Positions 43,079 through 51,633 of a DNA stretch of 64,000 bases are shown one piece after another. The notes under the pieces are model-generated. The model searched no databases, had not been told where the DNA came from, and was given only the letters and a program-made list of their open reading frames with translations. This DNA is from Ferdinandcohnia sp036962705 (GTDB lineage Bacteria; Bacillota; Bacilli; Bacillales; Bacillaceae_L). Numbering within the stretch: the first letter of the stretch is position 1; every line of letters begins with the position of its first letter. The stretch lies in assembly GCF_036962705.1 (NCBI RefSeq), contig NZ_JBALOQ010000008.1:62001-126000 (forward strand), read 5' to 3'. The position numbers and the translations under genes were made by a program.

Positions 43079-44217
43079 AAATAGCGATTTTTACGGATAC
43101 CTATTATCCAGAGGTTAACGGTGTGGCACGTACATTAAAAAGGTTTACAGATTATTTGGAGGAACAAGGTAATGATGTTAAGGTGTTTGCTCCAACGTCC
43201 GACTCAAATGAATACGTATCTGATCATATACACCGATTTAAAAGCTTATCATTTTTCCTATATCCTGAGTGCAGGCTCGCTTTCCCGAATATGTTTCAAA
43301 TACGTGCTGAACTAGAAAAATTCTCACCAGATATCATACATGTTGCGACACCTTTTAATATTGGATTTTGGGGAAGTTATTATGCAAAGAAGTTAAATAT
43401 ACCGCTAGTGGGCTCTTATCATACAGATTTTGATTATTACTTACAGTTTTATGATTTGCAATTTTTATCCAATCCTTTGTGGAAATATATGAAATGGTTT
43501 CATCGACCATTTCAAAAACTATATGTTCCAACCCTTGTGACAAAAAATCAGCTTGAGGAAAAAGGTTTTGCTAACATTGAAATATGGACACACGGGGTTG
43601 ATTGTGAGTTGTTTAATCCTTTCTATAACAAAGCTGTTGTACGGGAAAAGCATCAGGTTTCTAAAAAGTTTACGCTGACTTACGTGGGCAGGTTAGCGCC
43701 TGAAAAAAATGTAGATTTACTAATTGAAATTGCTAAATCGTTGCCAACGGAGTGGAGTGAACAAATCCAATGGTTAATTGTTGGTGACGGCCCTTCACGT
43801 ACCAAAATGGAGGAAGATGCTCCATCCAATATTACTTTTACCGGATTTTTAAAGGGAACAGAATTAGCAGAGGTGTATGCTGCATCAGATTTATTTGTTT
43901 TTCCTTCAGCATCAGAGACCTTTGGGAATGTCATGCTTGAATCAATGGCAAGTGGTACACCGGTTATTGGCGTGAATGCGGGAGGAGTTAAGAATGTGGT
44001 TCAAGAAGGAATTACTGGCTATTTATGTGAACCTGGTAATTCAATGGAAATAACGAATACCATTCTGCATTTACTAGAAAATGACGGGGTCCGCAATCGA
44101 ATGGGAATGGAAGGAAGAAAATATGCATTAACCCAAAAATGGGATGTCATCTTTGAAAACCTGCTTTACAGCTATTCAACCGTCTTAAAAGATCCAAGCA
44201 AACAAAAATATGCATAA
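43075..44217 (+). CDS. GT4-family glycosyltransferase (MgtA-like)
   Basis: A 380-residue retaining GT-B glycosyltransferase. N-terminal pattern TDTYYPEVNGVARTLKRFTDYLEEQG and the donor-binding E-x7-E motif in SASETFGNVMLESMASGTPV. This subgroup includes the actinobacterial MgtA, which adds glucuronate to diacylglycerol, and GDP-mannose-dependent enzymes. With ugd and PAP2 upstream, transfer of glucuronate to diacylglycerol is the simplest reading. Cytoplasmic, membrane-associated. A terminator follows. Confidence 0.85.
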   Translation: MKIAIFTDTYYPEVNGVARTLKRFTDYLEEQGNDVKVFAPTSDSNEYVSDHIHRFKSLSFFLYPECRLAFPNMFQIRAELEKFSPDIIHVATPFNIGFWGSYYAKKLNIPLVGSYHTDFDYYLQFYDLQFLSNPLWKYMKWFHRPFQKLYVPTLVTKNQLEEKGFANIEIWTHGVDCELFNPFYNKAVVREKHQVSKKFTLTYVGRLAPEKNVDLLIEIAKSLPTEWSEQIQWLIVGDGPSRTKMEEDAPSNITFTGFLKGTELAEVYAASDLFVFPSASETFGNVMLESMASGTPVIGVNAGGVKNVVQEGITGYLCEPGNSMEITNTILHLLENDGVRNRMGMEGRKYALTQKWDVIFENLLYSYSTVLKDPSKQKYA

Positions 44218-44218
44218 A

Positions 44219-44245
44219 AAAAGGAAGGGGCGGCCCTTCCTTTTC
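44219..44245. terminator. Bidirectional terminator
   Basis: AAGGAAGGG and CCCTTCCTT arms around GCGG, between convergent genes. Confidence 0.85.
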
Positions 44246-44950
44246 TCATTCTCCTAAAAAGATAGCAAACTCGCTCCCAGTTAACTCAAGATTTTTTGGA
44301 ACACGGATGATGAAGAAATCATAATTTAGTGGCTTATCATCGTCAAACCTTCTTTCAAACTCCTCTGTCATCCCACCACCTCTAAATTGGGAGATGACAA
44401 AATCATTATGAAAGCTATAGAGCTTAACTTCATTGTCATAGTCCATAGAAGAATTCGCAACCAAGTGATCTCCTTCGATTGAAACAGTAGGTAATGGGAT
44501 TTCTTCATAAAAATCGTACCCGTTATAATTTGTATTTGCTACATAATAAATAACCTCAATGGTTTGGTCGTCATTTTCTTTCCGATCAAAATAAGTAGAT
44601 GTGTTGTTATTTTCTAGATATTGAATATTAAGTCTGTCCTTATCAAATGGAATATTCCATTTTTCTTTTACTTTTATTGCTTCAACATCTTTAAATGTCC
44701 CTTGATCTATCGCTTGATGAATTTGTTCAAAGGTCAAGTTCTGAGTATGACTCTCGGATGTAAAAAAGCTTGATTTCGGGATGCAATAATAAACAATCAC
44801 GGACGCTGTTAAAATGATAAAATACGTTCCGAGTAATAGTTTCGTACTTTTTGCACCATTGAACTTTTTACCAAAAAATACAGAAACTAAAACGACTGCT
44901 ATGATAAACAAGATTAAGGCAGGAAGTAGGAATGTACCGATCACTGACAT
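44246..44950 (-). CDS. Membrane-anchored hypothetical protein
   Basis: A 234-residue protein with two N-terminal membrane helices (about 5-25 and 38-58) and a soluble extracytoplasmic domain to the end. I do not recognise a family. It is the last gene of a GntR-ABC operon; its start abuts the permease stop at 44950. An accessory subunit for the ABC transporter is a reasonable guess, as Ytr-type operons carry extra membrane proteins. Confidence 0.65.
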   Translation of the reverse strand: MSVIGTFLLPALILFIIAVVLVSVFFGKKFNGAKSTKLLLGTYFIILTASVIVYYCIPKSSFFTSESHTQNLTFEQIHQAIDQGTFKDVEAIKVKEKWNIPFDKDRLNIQYLENNNTSTYFDRKENDDQTIEVIYYVANTNYNGYDFYEEIPLPTVSIEGDHLVANSSMDYDNEVKLYSFHNDFVISQFRGGGMTEEFERRFDDDKPLNYDFFIIRVPKNLELTGSEFAIFLGE

Positions 44951-45681
44951 TATTTTCGAACCTCCAATCGGTTAGTCGCAACAATGACAATCCACATCAA
45001 CAACGCGACTGAAACTACTACCTTGATTGTAAAAATAAGAATGGATGTTTCAAATGCAAAAAACGTAAAGGCGCTAAATGTGTCAAAGAATCTCATCTCA
45101 TATATTCCCCATCCAATAATAAGCGCTGGAATCACAAATCCGAACAGTTTGTTTATCTGTATAAACATGCCAATGAAATATCCTAGACTGGCAAACAATA
45201 GCAGGTACAAGCCACCGATATAAATTCCTACAAGCAAATCAGAAAAAGATAAGAAAAATTGGTTGGCGATAATCTTACTGCTATCTTCCTTGAAAAACAG
45301 GATAACCCTTAACAGAATCCCCGCAAAAGTCGAGGTGAGACTGGCAATGAATGAATAGACAACCAGCATCCCTACCGTTGAAAGATGACTGCTCATTCTG
45401 TTGGTCACAAATGAAAAATCAATATAATGATAGGGCTTGGTTGTTAAGGTGATAGCTGTAATAAAAGCCCAAAAGACAGTAAAAACATAGACCAAGCTTC
45501 CTGAGTAGGTTGAAATGGTAATTCCACTAAGCCCCATCTGTCCAACACCATTAAAAGAAAACAAAAGGGCAATCGCTTGGACAGTAGCAAGGCTCGTGAA
45601 CGTTCCATAATATGACCGGACCTTAAAAAACAACTGCTTTTTAACAACATCAAGTAAACTAGCATTAGTTAAATACATCAT
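44950..45681 (-). CDS. ABC transporter permease of a YtrA-type operon
   Basis: A membrane protein of about 243 residues with six helices, consistent with an ABC-2-like permease. A longer reading to 45756 has no ribosome-binding site; ATG 45681 (or the adjacent ATG at 45678) follows AAGGGGG and overlaps the ATPase stop. It pairs with the ATPase at 45665. The substrate is unknown; related operons respond to cell-wall antibiotics. Confidence 0.75.
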   Translation of the reverse strand: MMYLTNASLLDVVKKQLFFKVRSYYGTFTSLATVQAIALLFSFNGVGQMGLSGITISTYSGSLVYVFTVFWAFITAITLTTKPYHYIDFSFVTNRMSSHLSTVGMLVVYSFIASLTSTFAGILLRVILFFKEDSSKIIANQFFLSFSDLLVGIYIGGLYLLLFASLGYFIGMFIQINKLFGFVIPALIIGWGIYEMRFFDTFSAFTFFAFETSILIFTIKVVVSVALLMWIVIVATNRLEVRK

Positions 45682-46561
45682 TGATACCCCCTTTATTCTT
45701 TGCAGTGAGATACACACAAAGATCTTCAGTTGCAACAGGTGAAAGTTCAATCCCAAGCTTTTTCGCTTCTAGCCATGTATCTTCTGGATAAATATCCTTT
45801 ACAACCAAGTAGGTATAATCATTGCCGAGGTCTTCAATATAAATGACTTCCATACCCTTCGTAACCTGTTCGATGAGGTTTGTTTTTCCACGAAGCCCAA
45901 CTGCATACACCTTCAAATCGTCAATTGGTTCATGGAGTGCAACACAACCATTTCGAATGAGGAGAACATTTTCTAAGATACTATCGATCTCGTTCAGCAG
46001 ATGGCTTGAAAAGAGAATTGTTCTTGGATGTGCAATGTAATCCTTCAATAACGCTTTATAAAAATCCCTTCGTATCGCCGCATCCATTCCTGTTGTAGGT
46101 TCATCAAAGATTGTAATTGGGCAGCGGGAAGAGAGACCGATAATCATATTAAATGTGCTTTTCATTCCTTTTGAGAGATGGTGATGAAGCTGCTTTGGAT
46201 TTAAATCGAAATAATCGAATAGTCGTTTTGCCAATTCACTATCCCAATTAGGGTAGAAGCTTGCACTTGCTTTTAAGATTTCGGCTAAATTTAACCATGC
46301 TGGAAAAACCATATTGTCATCCACAAATATGAGATTTGCAGATACTTTTAAATTATTGAAAGGATTTTCCGAAAATACACGAACTTCTCCAGAAGAAATT
46401 GGATAAAATCCGGCGATTATTTTTAAGAGGGTTGTTTTTCCAGCACCATTTCTCCCAATGATTCCAGTTATAGTATTTGGCTCGATAGTAAAAGTAAGTT
46501 GTTCTAAAGCTTTTATTTCACCGTAGAGTTTTGATACGTTTTGAACTTCAATTGCATTCAC
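45665..46561 (-). CDS. ABC transporter ATPase of a YtrA-type operon
   Basis: A 298-residue ATPase with Walker A GRNGAGKTT (about 36-44), a signature-like LSKGMKSTFNM in place of LSGGQ, Walker B CPITIFDEPTTGMD and H-loop FSSHLLNE. A C-terminal extension of about 80 residues follows the nucleotide-binding domain. It overlaps the GntR gene by four bases and the permease by 17, so the operon is translationally coupled. YtrB-like function is inferred. Confidence 0.85.
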   Translation of the reverse strand: MNAIEVQNVSKLYGEIKALEQLTFTIEPNTITGIIGRNGAGKTTLLKIIAGFYPISSGEVRVFSENPFNNLKVSANLIFVDDNMVFPAWLNLAEILKASASFYPNWDSELAKRLFDYFDLNPKQLHHHLSKGMKSTFNMIIGLSSRCPITIFDEPTTGMDAAIRRDFYKALLKDYIAHPRTILFSSHLLNEIDSILENVLLIRNGCVALHEPIDDLKVYAVGLRGKTNLIEQVTKGMEVIYIEDLGNDYTYLVVKDIYPEDTWLEAKKLGIELSPVATEDLCVYLTAKNKGGINDVFN

Positions 46562-46944
46562 TTCCCATTCCCCCTTTGCCGTTCTTTCTCAGCTTTAATC
46601 ATATTGACCAATTCTTCTACACTAACTCCTAAACGATCAGACTCCATCACAAGCTCCATTACAAGATTTTTCATCGTTTGATTTTTCCTTTTCTCTAAAA
46701 TAAATTGTTTAGCATTTGGCGTCACGAACATGCCCAGGCCTCGCTTTTTATATAGGATATTTTCGTCTGCAAGGAGATTCAGCCCCTTAGCTGCAGTCGC
46801 AGGATTAATATTGAACATCTCCGCAAGCTGATACTGGGAAAATACCTTATGATCCTCAAGTATCGCTCCACTCAAAATTTCGGTTTCAATCCATTCTGAA
46901 ATCTGGACATAGATAGGCTTTGCCCCATCCTGCTTAAACTTCAT
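46558..46944 (-). CDS. GntR-family regulator, YtrA subfamily
   Basis: A 128-residue regulator of the short YtrA type: a winged helix (about 10-77, with EDHKVFSQYQLAEMFNINPATAAKGLNLLADENILYKKRGLGMFV) and a short helical dimerisation tail (about 85-128). Members normally repress their own ABC operon and respond to cell-envelope stress. The inverted repeat at 46969-46998 in front of the gene is a likely operator. ATG 46944 follows AAGGAGG. Confidence 0.88.
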   Translation of the reverse strand: MKFKQDGAKPIYVQISEWIETEILSGAILEDHKVFSQYQLAEMFNINPATAAKGLNLLADENILYKKRGLGMFVTPNAKQFILEKRKNQTMKNLVMELVMESDRLGVSVEELVNMIKAEKERQRGNGK

Positions 46945-46968
46945 ACAAACACCTCCTTAGGTGAATAT

Positions 46969-46998
46969 GTACATTAGTGCATTAGTGATATAATGTAC
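46969..46998. promoter_or_regulatory. Inverted-repeat operator for the GntR-ABC operon
   Basis: GTACATTA (46969-46976) and TAATGTAC (46991-46998) are perfect 8-bp arms separated by 14 bases, about 25 bases upstream of the GntR start. An inner TGCATTAGTG half-site adds symmetry. Position and symmetry fit autorepression. Confidence 0.65.
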
Positions 46999-47191
46999 TA
47001 TACTACATCATATGAATAATTTCCAGATAATTTACTATAAATTTAAAAAAATGACTATAATTAGGTATGGGTGGACGAAATTCAAAGTGCTTTTTCGGAA
47101 AATACGCCTCAAGTCTTAGATTCTTGTAATTTCTAGGTCCATAGTTCGAATAAATATCTTATAGTATAGTTAACTTGAGGAAGAAGAGATT
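46999..47191. other. AT-rich intergenic stretch without gene
   Basis: No frame, promoter pair or hairpin that I can support, other than the promoter region of the GntR operon at its left edge. The hairpin array begins at 47192. Confidence 0.5.
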
Positions 47192-47712
47192 ATTGAAGAG
47201 GAAAACGCTGTGACATTGCCGTGGAGATCCTGTTCATCTTGGTTATGAAGAGGAAACCGCTGCGCTTGCACCGGAGAAATCCCGTTCATCTGGGTGATGA
47301 AGAGGAAACCGCTGTGATAGCACGGGAGAAATCCTGTTCATCGGGGTATGAAAGGGAAAACGCTTAGCTAGCACCGAAGAAAAACTCTTCATCGGAGTGA
47401 TGAAGCCCCGAACATGAGGGCAATGCCGCCGGAAAGTCCTTCATCAAGCCGATGAAGACCCAAACGCAGCGCCATCGTCGGCGGAAAGTCCTTCATCAAG
47501 GCGATGAAGACCCAAACGCAGCGCCATCGTTGGCGGAAAGTCCTTCATCAAGCTGATGAAGACCCAAACGCAGCGCCATCGTTGGCGGAAAGTCCTTCAT
47601 CAAGCTTATGAAGTCCCGAACGGAGCGACGGCGTCAGTCGAAAGTCCTTCATCAAGCTTATGAAGACCCAAACCAAGCGCCCAGCACCAAGTTAAGTCCT
47701 TCATCAACAGCG
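47192..47712 (+). repeat. 52-bp hairpin array, family 1, ten units
   Basis: Unit starts (NATGAAG) at 47192, 47244, 47296, 47347, 47399, 47451, 47503, 47555, 47607 and 47659: steps of 52 with one 51. Tight hairpins such as CTTCATC-AAGCC-GATGAAG join the units. The later units share a long conserved middle (CAAACGCAGCGCCATCG). Same family and orientation as the array at 5585. Confidence 0.94.
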
Positions 47713-47760
47713 GAGCTACACAGAAAAACACCACCAAATTTTCCCTCAAAAGTTTTTGAA

Positions 47761-47789
47761 ACCAACGTTCGTGTTGGTTCGTATATAAT
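47761..47789 (+). promoter_or_regulatory. Inverted repeat and -10 upstream of xpaC
   Basis: ACCAAC-6-GTTGGT at 47761-47778 lies just before TATAAT (47784-47789). No good -35 exists, so an activator may bind the repeat. It does not fit the LexA consensus. Confidence 0.4.
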
Positions 47790-47819
47790 AATAAGACGCA
47801 AATGTTAGGAGTCGATGAT

Positions 47820-48470
47820 ATGAATTCGTTTCTCGCTTTTATTGTTAAATCGTTCGTTTCAGTGCCAACTATGGCTACTGTTTGGTTAGTAAGCTTTTTT
47901 GCATTTGAACAAACTTTCCTACTTTCGTCTGGATATGCATTATTAGGTGGCGGGATTGCCTATTTTGGCACGTCAGCCATTATAAAACGATCCTTTTTAC
48001 GAAAACATCGGCTAACGAGGAAGGAATATCAGTATATTGAGAGAAATTTAAATGAAGCAAGGAAAAAACTTGCTAGACTTAATAAATCCATTTTTAAAGT
48101 TCGTCACATCCCGTCATTAAAGCAAAGAGTTGATCTACATCGGGTTACAAAGAAAATTTACCGCTTAACGAAGAGTGAACCAAGACGCTTTTATCTAGCT
48201 GAACGATTCTATTTTTCGCATCTCGATTCAGTTGTAGAGTTAACCGAAAAGTATGCTTTTCTTTCATCCCAACCGAAGAAAAATAGCGAACTTGAGCGGT
48301 CACTGCATGAAACACGTAGGGTACTTGAAGAATTAACAAACACGATTGAGAAGGATTTACACAAAATGCTCTCGAATGATATAGATGACCTACATTTCGA
48401 AATCGATGTAGCAAAGAACTCGAATAAACAAGCTAAGGATTCCACATTTATTGATCAAAACAGGAGGTAA
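47820..48470 (+). CDS. xpaC: XpaC-family protein
   Basis: A 216-residue protein with two N-terminal membrane helices (about 5-60) and a long helical cytoplasmic region. It matches XpaC, named for a phenotype of 5-bromo-4-chloroindolyl phosphate hydrolysis in Bacillus; the biochemical role is unclear. ATG 47820 lies eight bases after AGGAG and is preferred over ATG 47802. It is coupled to telA, six bases downstream, the arrangement also seen in Bacillus subtilis. Confidence 0.85.
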   Translation: MNSFLAFIVKSFVSVPTMATVWLVSFFAFEQTFLLSSGYALLGGGIAYFGTSAIIKRSFLRKHRLTRKEYQYIERNLNEARKKLARLNKSIFKVRHIPSLKQRVDLHRVTKKIYRLTKSEPRRFYLAERFYFSHLDSVVELTEKYAFLSSQPKKNSELERSLHETRRVLEELTNTIEKDLHKMLSNDIDDLHFEIDVAKNSNKQAKDSTFIDQNRR

Positions 48471-48476
48471 ATCAGT

Positions 48477-49661
48477 ATGAGTGAACAGTATTCTCCAAAG
48501 TATAAAGAGCCTGCTAATTTAATGGATGAATTACTTGCAAATCCATTTGATGAGAAAAAAGTTGAACAGGAAAACCCTATTATCCTAACACATGAAGAAG
48601 AAAAGAAGCCTGTTCGATTAGTAGATGTCCTACCAGAAGAAAATAAGGCAAAAGCATTACAACTCGCGAAACAAATAGACCCAACAAATCACCAAGCAAT
48701 GATTTCGTACGGAACACCAGCTCAAAATAAACTGCTTTCGTTTTCAAATACAATGCTTGAGCATGTTCAAAAAAATGACGTGGGTGAGGTTGGAAAAATC
48801 ATTTCAGACCTCATGCATCGTCTTGATGACATGAAGCCTGAAGAATTGAACCCTGAAAAACGATCTGTAATTTCAAAGATTTTTGGAAAAGTATCTAATT
48901 CCGTTCAAGAGGTACTGTCTAAATATCAAAAAACAGGGGCACAGATTGACCGAATTAGTGTCAAGCTTGACCGAAGTAAAAATGTCTTGTTATCAGACAT
49001 CGCGATCCTTGATAAGCTTTATGATAACAATAAGGACTATTTTGATGCTTTAAACGTCTATATTGCTGCGGGTGAATTAAAACTTGAAGAGATGCATCGA
49101 CAAGTTATCCCAGAAATAAAGAAGCAAGCGGAATTAACTAATGACCAAATGAAGGTTCAAGAAGTAAATGATATGGTTCAATTTGCGGATCGTCTAGAAA
49201 AACGTGTTCATGACTTGAAACTAAGCAGGGAAATCACGATTCAAAGTGCGCCGCAAATTCGTTTGATTCAAAACACAAACCAAGCCCTTGTGGAAAAAAT
49301 TCAATCTTCAATCATGACGGCGATTCCGTTATGGAAAAACCAAGTGGCGATTGCGTTAACATTAATCAGACAGCGTAATGCGGTAGAGGCACAAAAACAA
49401 GTTGCCAAAACTACAAATGAGCTTTTATTGAAGAATGCTGAAATGCTAAAAAGCAATACACTTGAAACTGCAAGGGAAAATGAACGTGGTTTAGTCGATG
49501 TTGAAACATTGAAGAGAACGAAGGAAAACCTCATTTCTACATTAGAAGAAACGTTACGTATTCAAGAAGAAGGTCGTAATAAGCGTCGTCAAGCCGAGCT
49601 TGAACTCGCATCCATGGAAACAGAATTACGTCAAAAATTATTGGATATTAGGACTGACTGA
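48477..49661 (+). CDS. telA: TelA-family toxic-anion resistance protein
   Basis: A 394-residue, largely alpha-helical soluble protein of the TelA/YceH family (core IDPTNHQAMISYGTPAQNKLLSFSNTMLEHV; later QIRLIQNTNQALVEKIQSSIMTAIPLWKNQV). Family members are linked to tellurite and cell-envelope antibiotic tolerance, without a known enzyme activity. The ATG follows AGGAGG. It forms a two-gene operon with xpaC. Confidence 0.88.
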   Translation: MSEQYSPKYKEPANLMDELLANPFDEKKVEQENPIILTHEEEKKPVRLVDVLPEENKAKALQLAKQIDPTNHQAMISYGTPAQNKLLSFSNTMLEHVQKNDVGEVGKIISDLMHRLDDMKPEELNPEKRSVISKIFGKVSNSVQEVLSKYQKTGAQIDRISVKLDRSKNVLLSDIAILDKLYDNNKDYFDALNVYIAAGELKLEEMHRQVIPEIKKQAELTNDQMKVQEVNDMVQFADRLEKRVHDLKLSREITIQSAPQIRLIQNTNQALVEKIQSSIMTAIPLWKNQVAIALTLIRQRNAVEAQKQVAKTTNELLLKNAEMLKSNTLETARENERGLVDVETLKRTKENLISTLEETLRIQEEGRNKRRQAELELASMETELRQKLLDIRTD

Positions 49662-49665
49662 AAAA

Positions 49666-49730
49666 ATCAAATGCGCCTTGGAGTATTTGCGCCCGAATTT
49701 TTTCGAGCCCGCGCAAAAAACTTCCTTTGA
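49666..49730 (+). repeat. Dispersed intergenic repeat, truncated copy 2
   Basis: Begins four bases after the telA stop with ATCAAATGCGCCTTGG and GTATTTGCGCCCGA, then jumps to AACTTCCTTTGA, so the middle of the longer copies (4352-4522, 59449-59677) is missing. Confidence 0.7.
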
Positions 49731-49737
49731 ATAATAT

Positions 49738-49777
49738 TAAAAGGATAGATACCAAAGACGGTATCTATCCTTTTTTA
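49738..49777. terminator. Bidirectional terminator
   Basis: AAGGATAGATACC and GGTATCTATCCTT form a 13-bp stem between convergent telA and brnQ. Confidence 0.9.
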
Positions 49778-49782
49778 GATCG

Positions 49783-51114
49783 CTATGATGCCTTTATCTC
49801 AGCTTCAACAGTTTCTGAGCCTTTACTAAATTGGCTCATTACAAGCCCTAATGCTGTACCAACGAGAGCGGGAACGATCCATTCTAATCCAGCAGATGCA
49901 AGTGGAAGCATGTTTTTCATATCTTGAACAGGTCCGAGATCAAGACCAAATGCATTTAATCCACTGATTAGTGCAAATACACCTGTAAATAACATCGCTG
50001 AACCATATACAGCCTTCACATTCTTAAAGTAACGACTAAAGAATGTTAACACCACTAACACAATTAGGAGTGGGTAAGTCATTACTAGGAAAGGAACAGA
50101 GACTTTTAAAATCTGTGCTAATCCAAGGTTTGAAAGCGTAAATCCGACAAGTGTCACAATAAGTACCACTGTTTTATAGCTTGCCTTAGGAATTAAGTTT
50201 GAAAAATACTGGCCACAAGCTGTTGTTAATCCAACAACGGTTGTAAAACAAGCTAAGGTAAAAATTAAGCCAAGCAGTAAAGTTCCACTTTGTCCAAATA
50301 ATAGGGTTGCCGCAGAAGATAAAATTTCTGTACCATCTTCAAAAGTGCCGTGACCTGCCATCTTTGCGCCAATTAATCCAATTCCAACATAGATTGCGGA
50401 AAGAAGGACTCCTGCAATCATTCCTGCTTTAAATGTGTATCTTGTTAACTGTGAACGATTGTCGATGCCCTTTTTTTGAATAGAGTTTAAGATTACAATT
50501 CCGAAAGCAAGAGAGGCAAGAGCATCCATTGTGTTATACCCTTCTAGGAATCCTGTGAAAAACGCACCTGATTGATAGCCTTCTGCTGGGCTAAGGAATG
50601 GTGTATCCATTTTAAACAATCCAACAGTGATTAAAATGATGATTGCAACTACCAAGGTTGGAGCAATGAAGCGACCCATATATTGTTCCATTTTGCTAGG
50701 GTTTAAGCTGATAATAAATACAATTCCAAAGAAGACGACAGAAAAAAGCAATAGGATTAGAGCTGTATTAGTTGATTCAGGTAAAAATGGAGTAATCCCC
50801 ATTTCGAATGCAACGTTTGCGTTTCTTGGAATCGCAAGAAAGGGTCCAATACATAGATAAACAGCAACCATAAAAGCTGTGCTAAATACTGGATGGACAC
50901 GATCTCCCATTGCCTGAGCTCCCCCTTTAACAAGGGAAACAGCGAAGATTACAAGAACTGGTAAACCGACTCCTGTTACGATAAATCCAAGCATACCACT
51001 CCAAAAGTTTGTACCGGCACCAGCACCTAAAAATGGTGGAAAAATTAAATTTCCTGCTCCAAAGAACATTGAAAATAACATAAAACCGATAAACAAAGTA
51101 TCTAATTTCTTCAT
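49783..51114 (-). CDS. brnQ: Branched-chain amino acid carrier BrnQ
   Basis: A 443-residue LIVCS-family transporter with about 12 membrane helices and the family start FIGFMLFSMFFGAGNLIFPPFLGAGAG. It imports leucine, isoleucine and valine with sodium or protons. The ATG follows AAAGGAGAG. A T-box leader upstream indicates control by uncharged tRNA, so it should be induced by branched-chain amino acid starvation. Confidence 0.92.
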   Translation of the reverse strand: MKKLDTLFIGFMLFSMFFGAGNLIFPPFLGAGAGTNFWSGMLGFIVTGVGLPVLVIFAVSLVKGGAQAMGDRVHPVFSTAFMVAVYLCIGPFLAIPRNANVAFEMGITPFLPESTNTALILLLFSVVFFGIVFIISLNPSKMEQYMGRFIAPTLVVAIIILITVGLFKMDTPFLSPAEGYQSGAFFTGFLEGYNTMDALASLAFGIVILNSIQKKGIDNRSQLTRYTFKAGMIAGVLLSAIYVGIGLIGAKMAGHGTFEDGTEILSSAATLLFGQSGTLLLGLIFTLACFTTVVGLTTACGQYFSNLIPKASYKTVVLIVTLVGFTLSNLGLAQILKVSVPFLVMTYPLLIVLVVLTFFSRYFKNVKAVYGSAMLFTGVFALISGLNAFGLDLGPVQDMKNMLPLASAGLEWIVPALVGTALGLVMSQFSKGSETVEAEIKAS

Positions 51115-51157
51115 TTTAAAACTCTCCTTTTTTATTTTTTTAATATAATTTTATAGG

Positions 51158-51182
51158 CCAGAGGGACAGGTCCGTTGTCCCG
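51158..51182. repeat. Degenerate GGGACGG-type repeat
   Basis: GCCAGAGGGACAGGTCC followed by GTTGTCCC lies between the T-box terminator and brnQ. GGGACA and TGTCCC can pair. It resembles the copies at 37885-38011. Confidence 0.5.
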
Positions 51183-51195
51183 ACGAAAAATAAAA

Positions 51196-51455
51196 AACCT
51201 CGCCCCTAAAAATAGGGACGAGGTTAACTCGCGATACCACCCTGATTTCGCAGCCAAATAAGGCGCGACACTCACTAACGTACTTACATACGTGTTCCTT
51301 TGTAACGGCGGACTCCCCGTCAAAGCTTACTTATTTCAGCTTTGCATCTCTGAGATGATTTTCGGATGGCTCTGAACATCGACTTTCAGCAACTGTCGAC
51401 TCTCTGGGGAACAGGATTCCAATCGTACTCTTTCTCGTCATGGATTTTTAATATA
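51196..51455 (-). promoter_or_regulatory. T-box leader of brnQ
   Basis: On the minus strand the leader carries AAAGAGTA (stem I), CCAGAGAG, the antiterminator T-box AGGGTGGTATCGCGAG (complement of 51228-51243) and a terminator with AACCTCGTCCC arms. ATC in GAAAATCATC could be the isoleucine specifier; this is not certain. Uncharged tRNA would favour readthrough into brnQ. Confidence 0.9.
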
Positions 51456-51601
51456 TTGGTATATTAACAGAGAGGGAAAAGAAGGTCAATGAGTTTTTTG
51501 ATAGTTTATATAATTGGGAGTTAGTGTAAAATACAAAGAATTATTGAATGTTGATATGGCGGGACTTGAGCCTTCATTGGTAATTTTAGGTGGGTTTATA
51601 A

Positions 51602-51633
51602 AAAAAGGGAAGCCGTTTAACAGCTGCCCTTTA
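51602..51633 (-). terminator. Terminator of the IclR gene
   Basis: GGGAAGC and GCTGCCC arms around a 9-base loop, followed on the minus strand by TTTTTT; overlaps the last codon. Confidence 0.65.

Noticed and set aside
47761..47778. LexA (SOS) box upstream of xpaC
   Set aside because: The inverted repeat is ACCAAC-6-GTTGGT, not the GAAC-N4-GTTC consensus.
47608..47808. Short plus-strand frame spanning the end of the family 1 array and the xpaC promoter
   Set aside because: Runs through the -10 region of xpaC and the repeats; no ribosome-binding site.
51132..51323. Small minus-strand frame inside the brnQ leader
   Set aside because: It lies across the T-box and its terminator, which explain the sequence.
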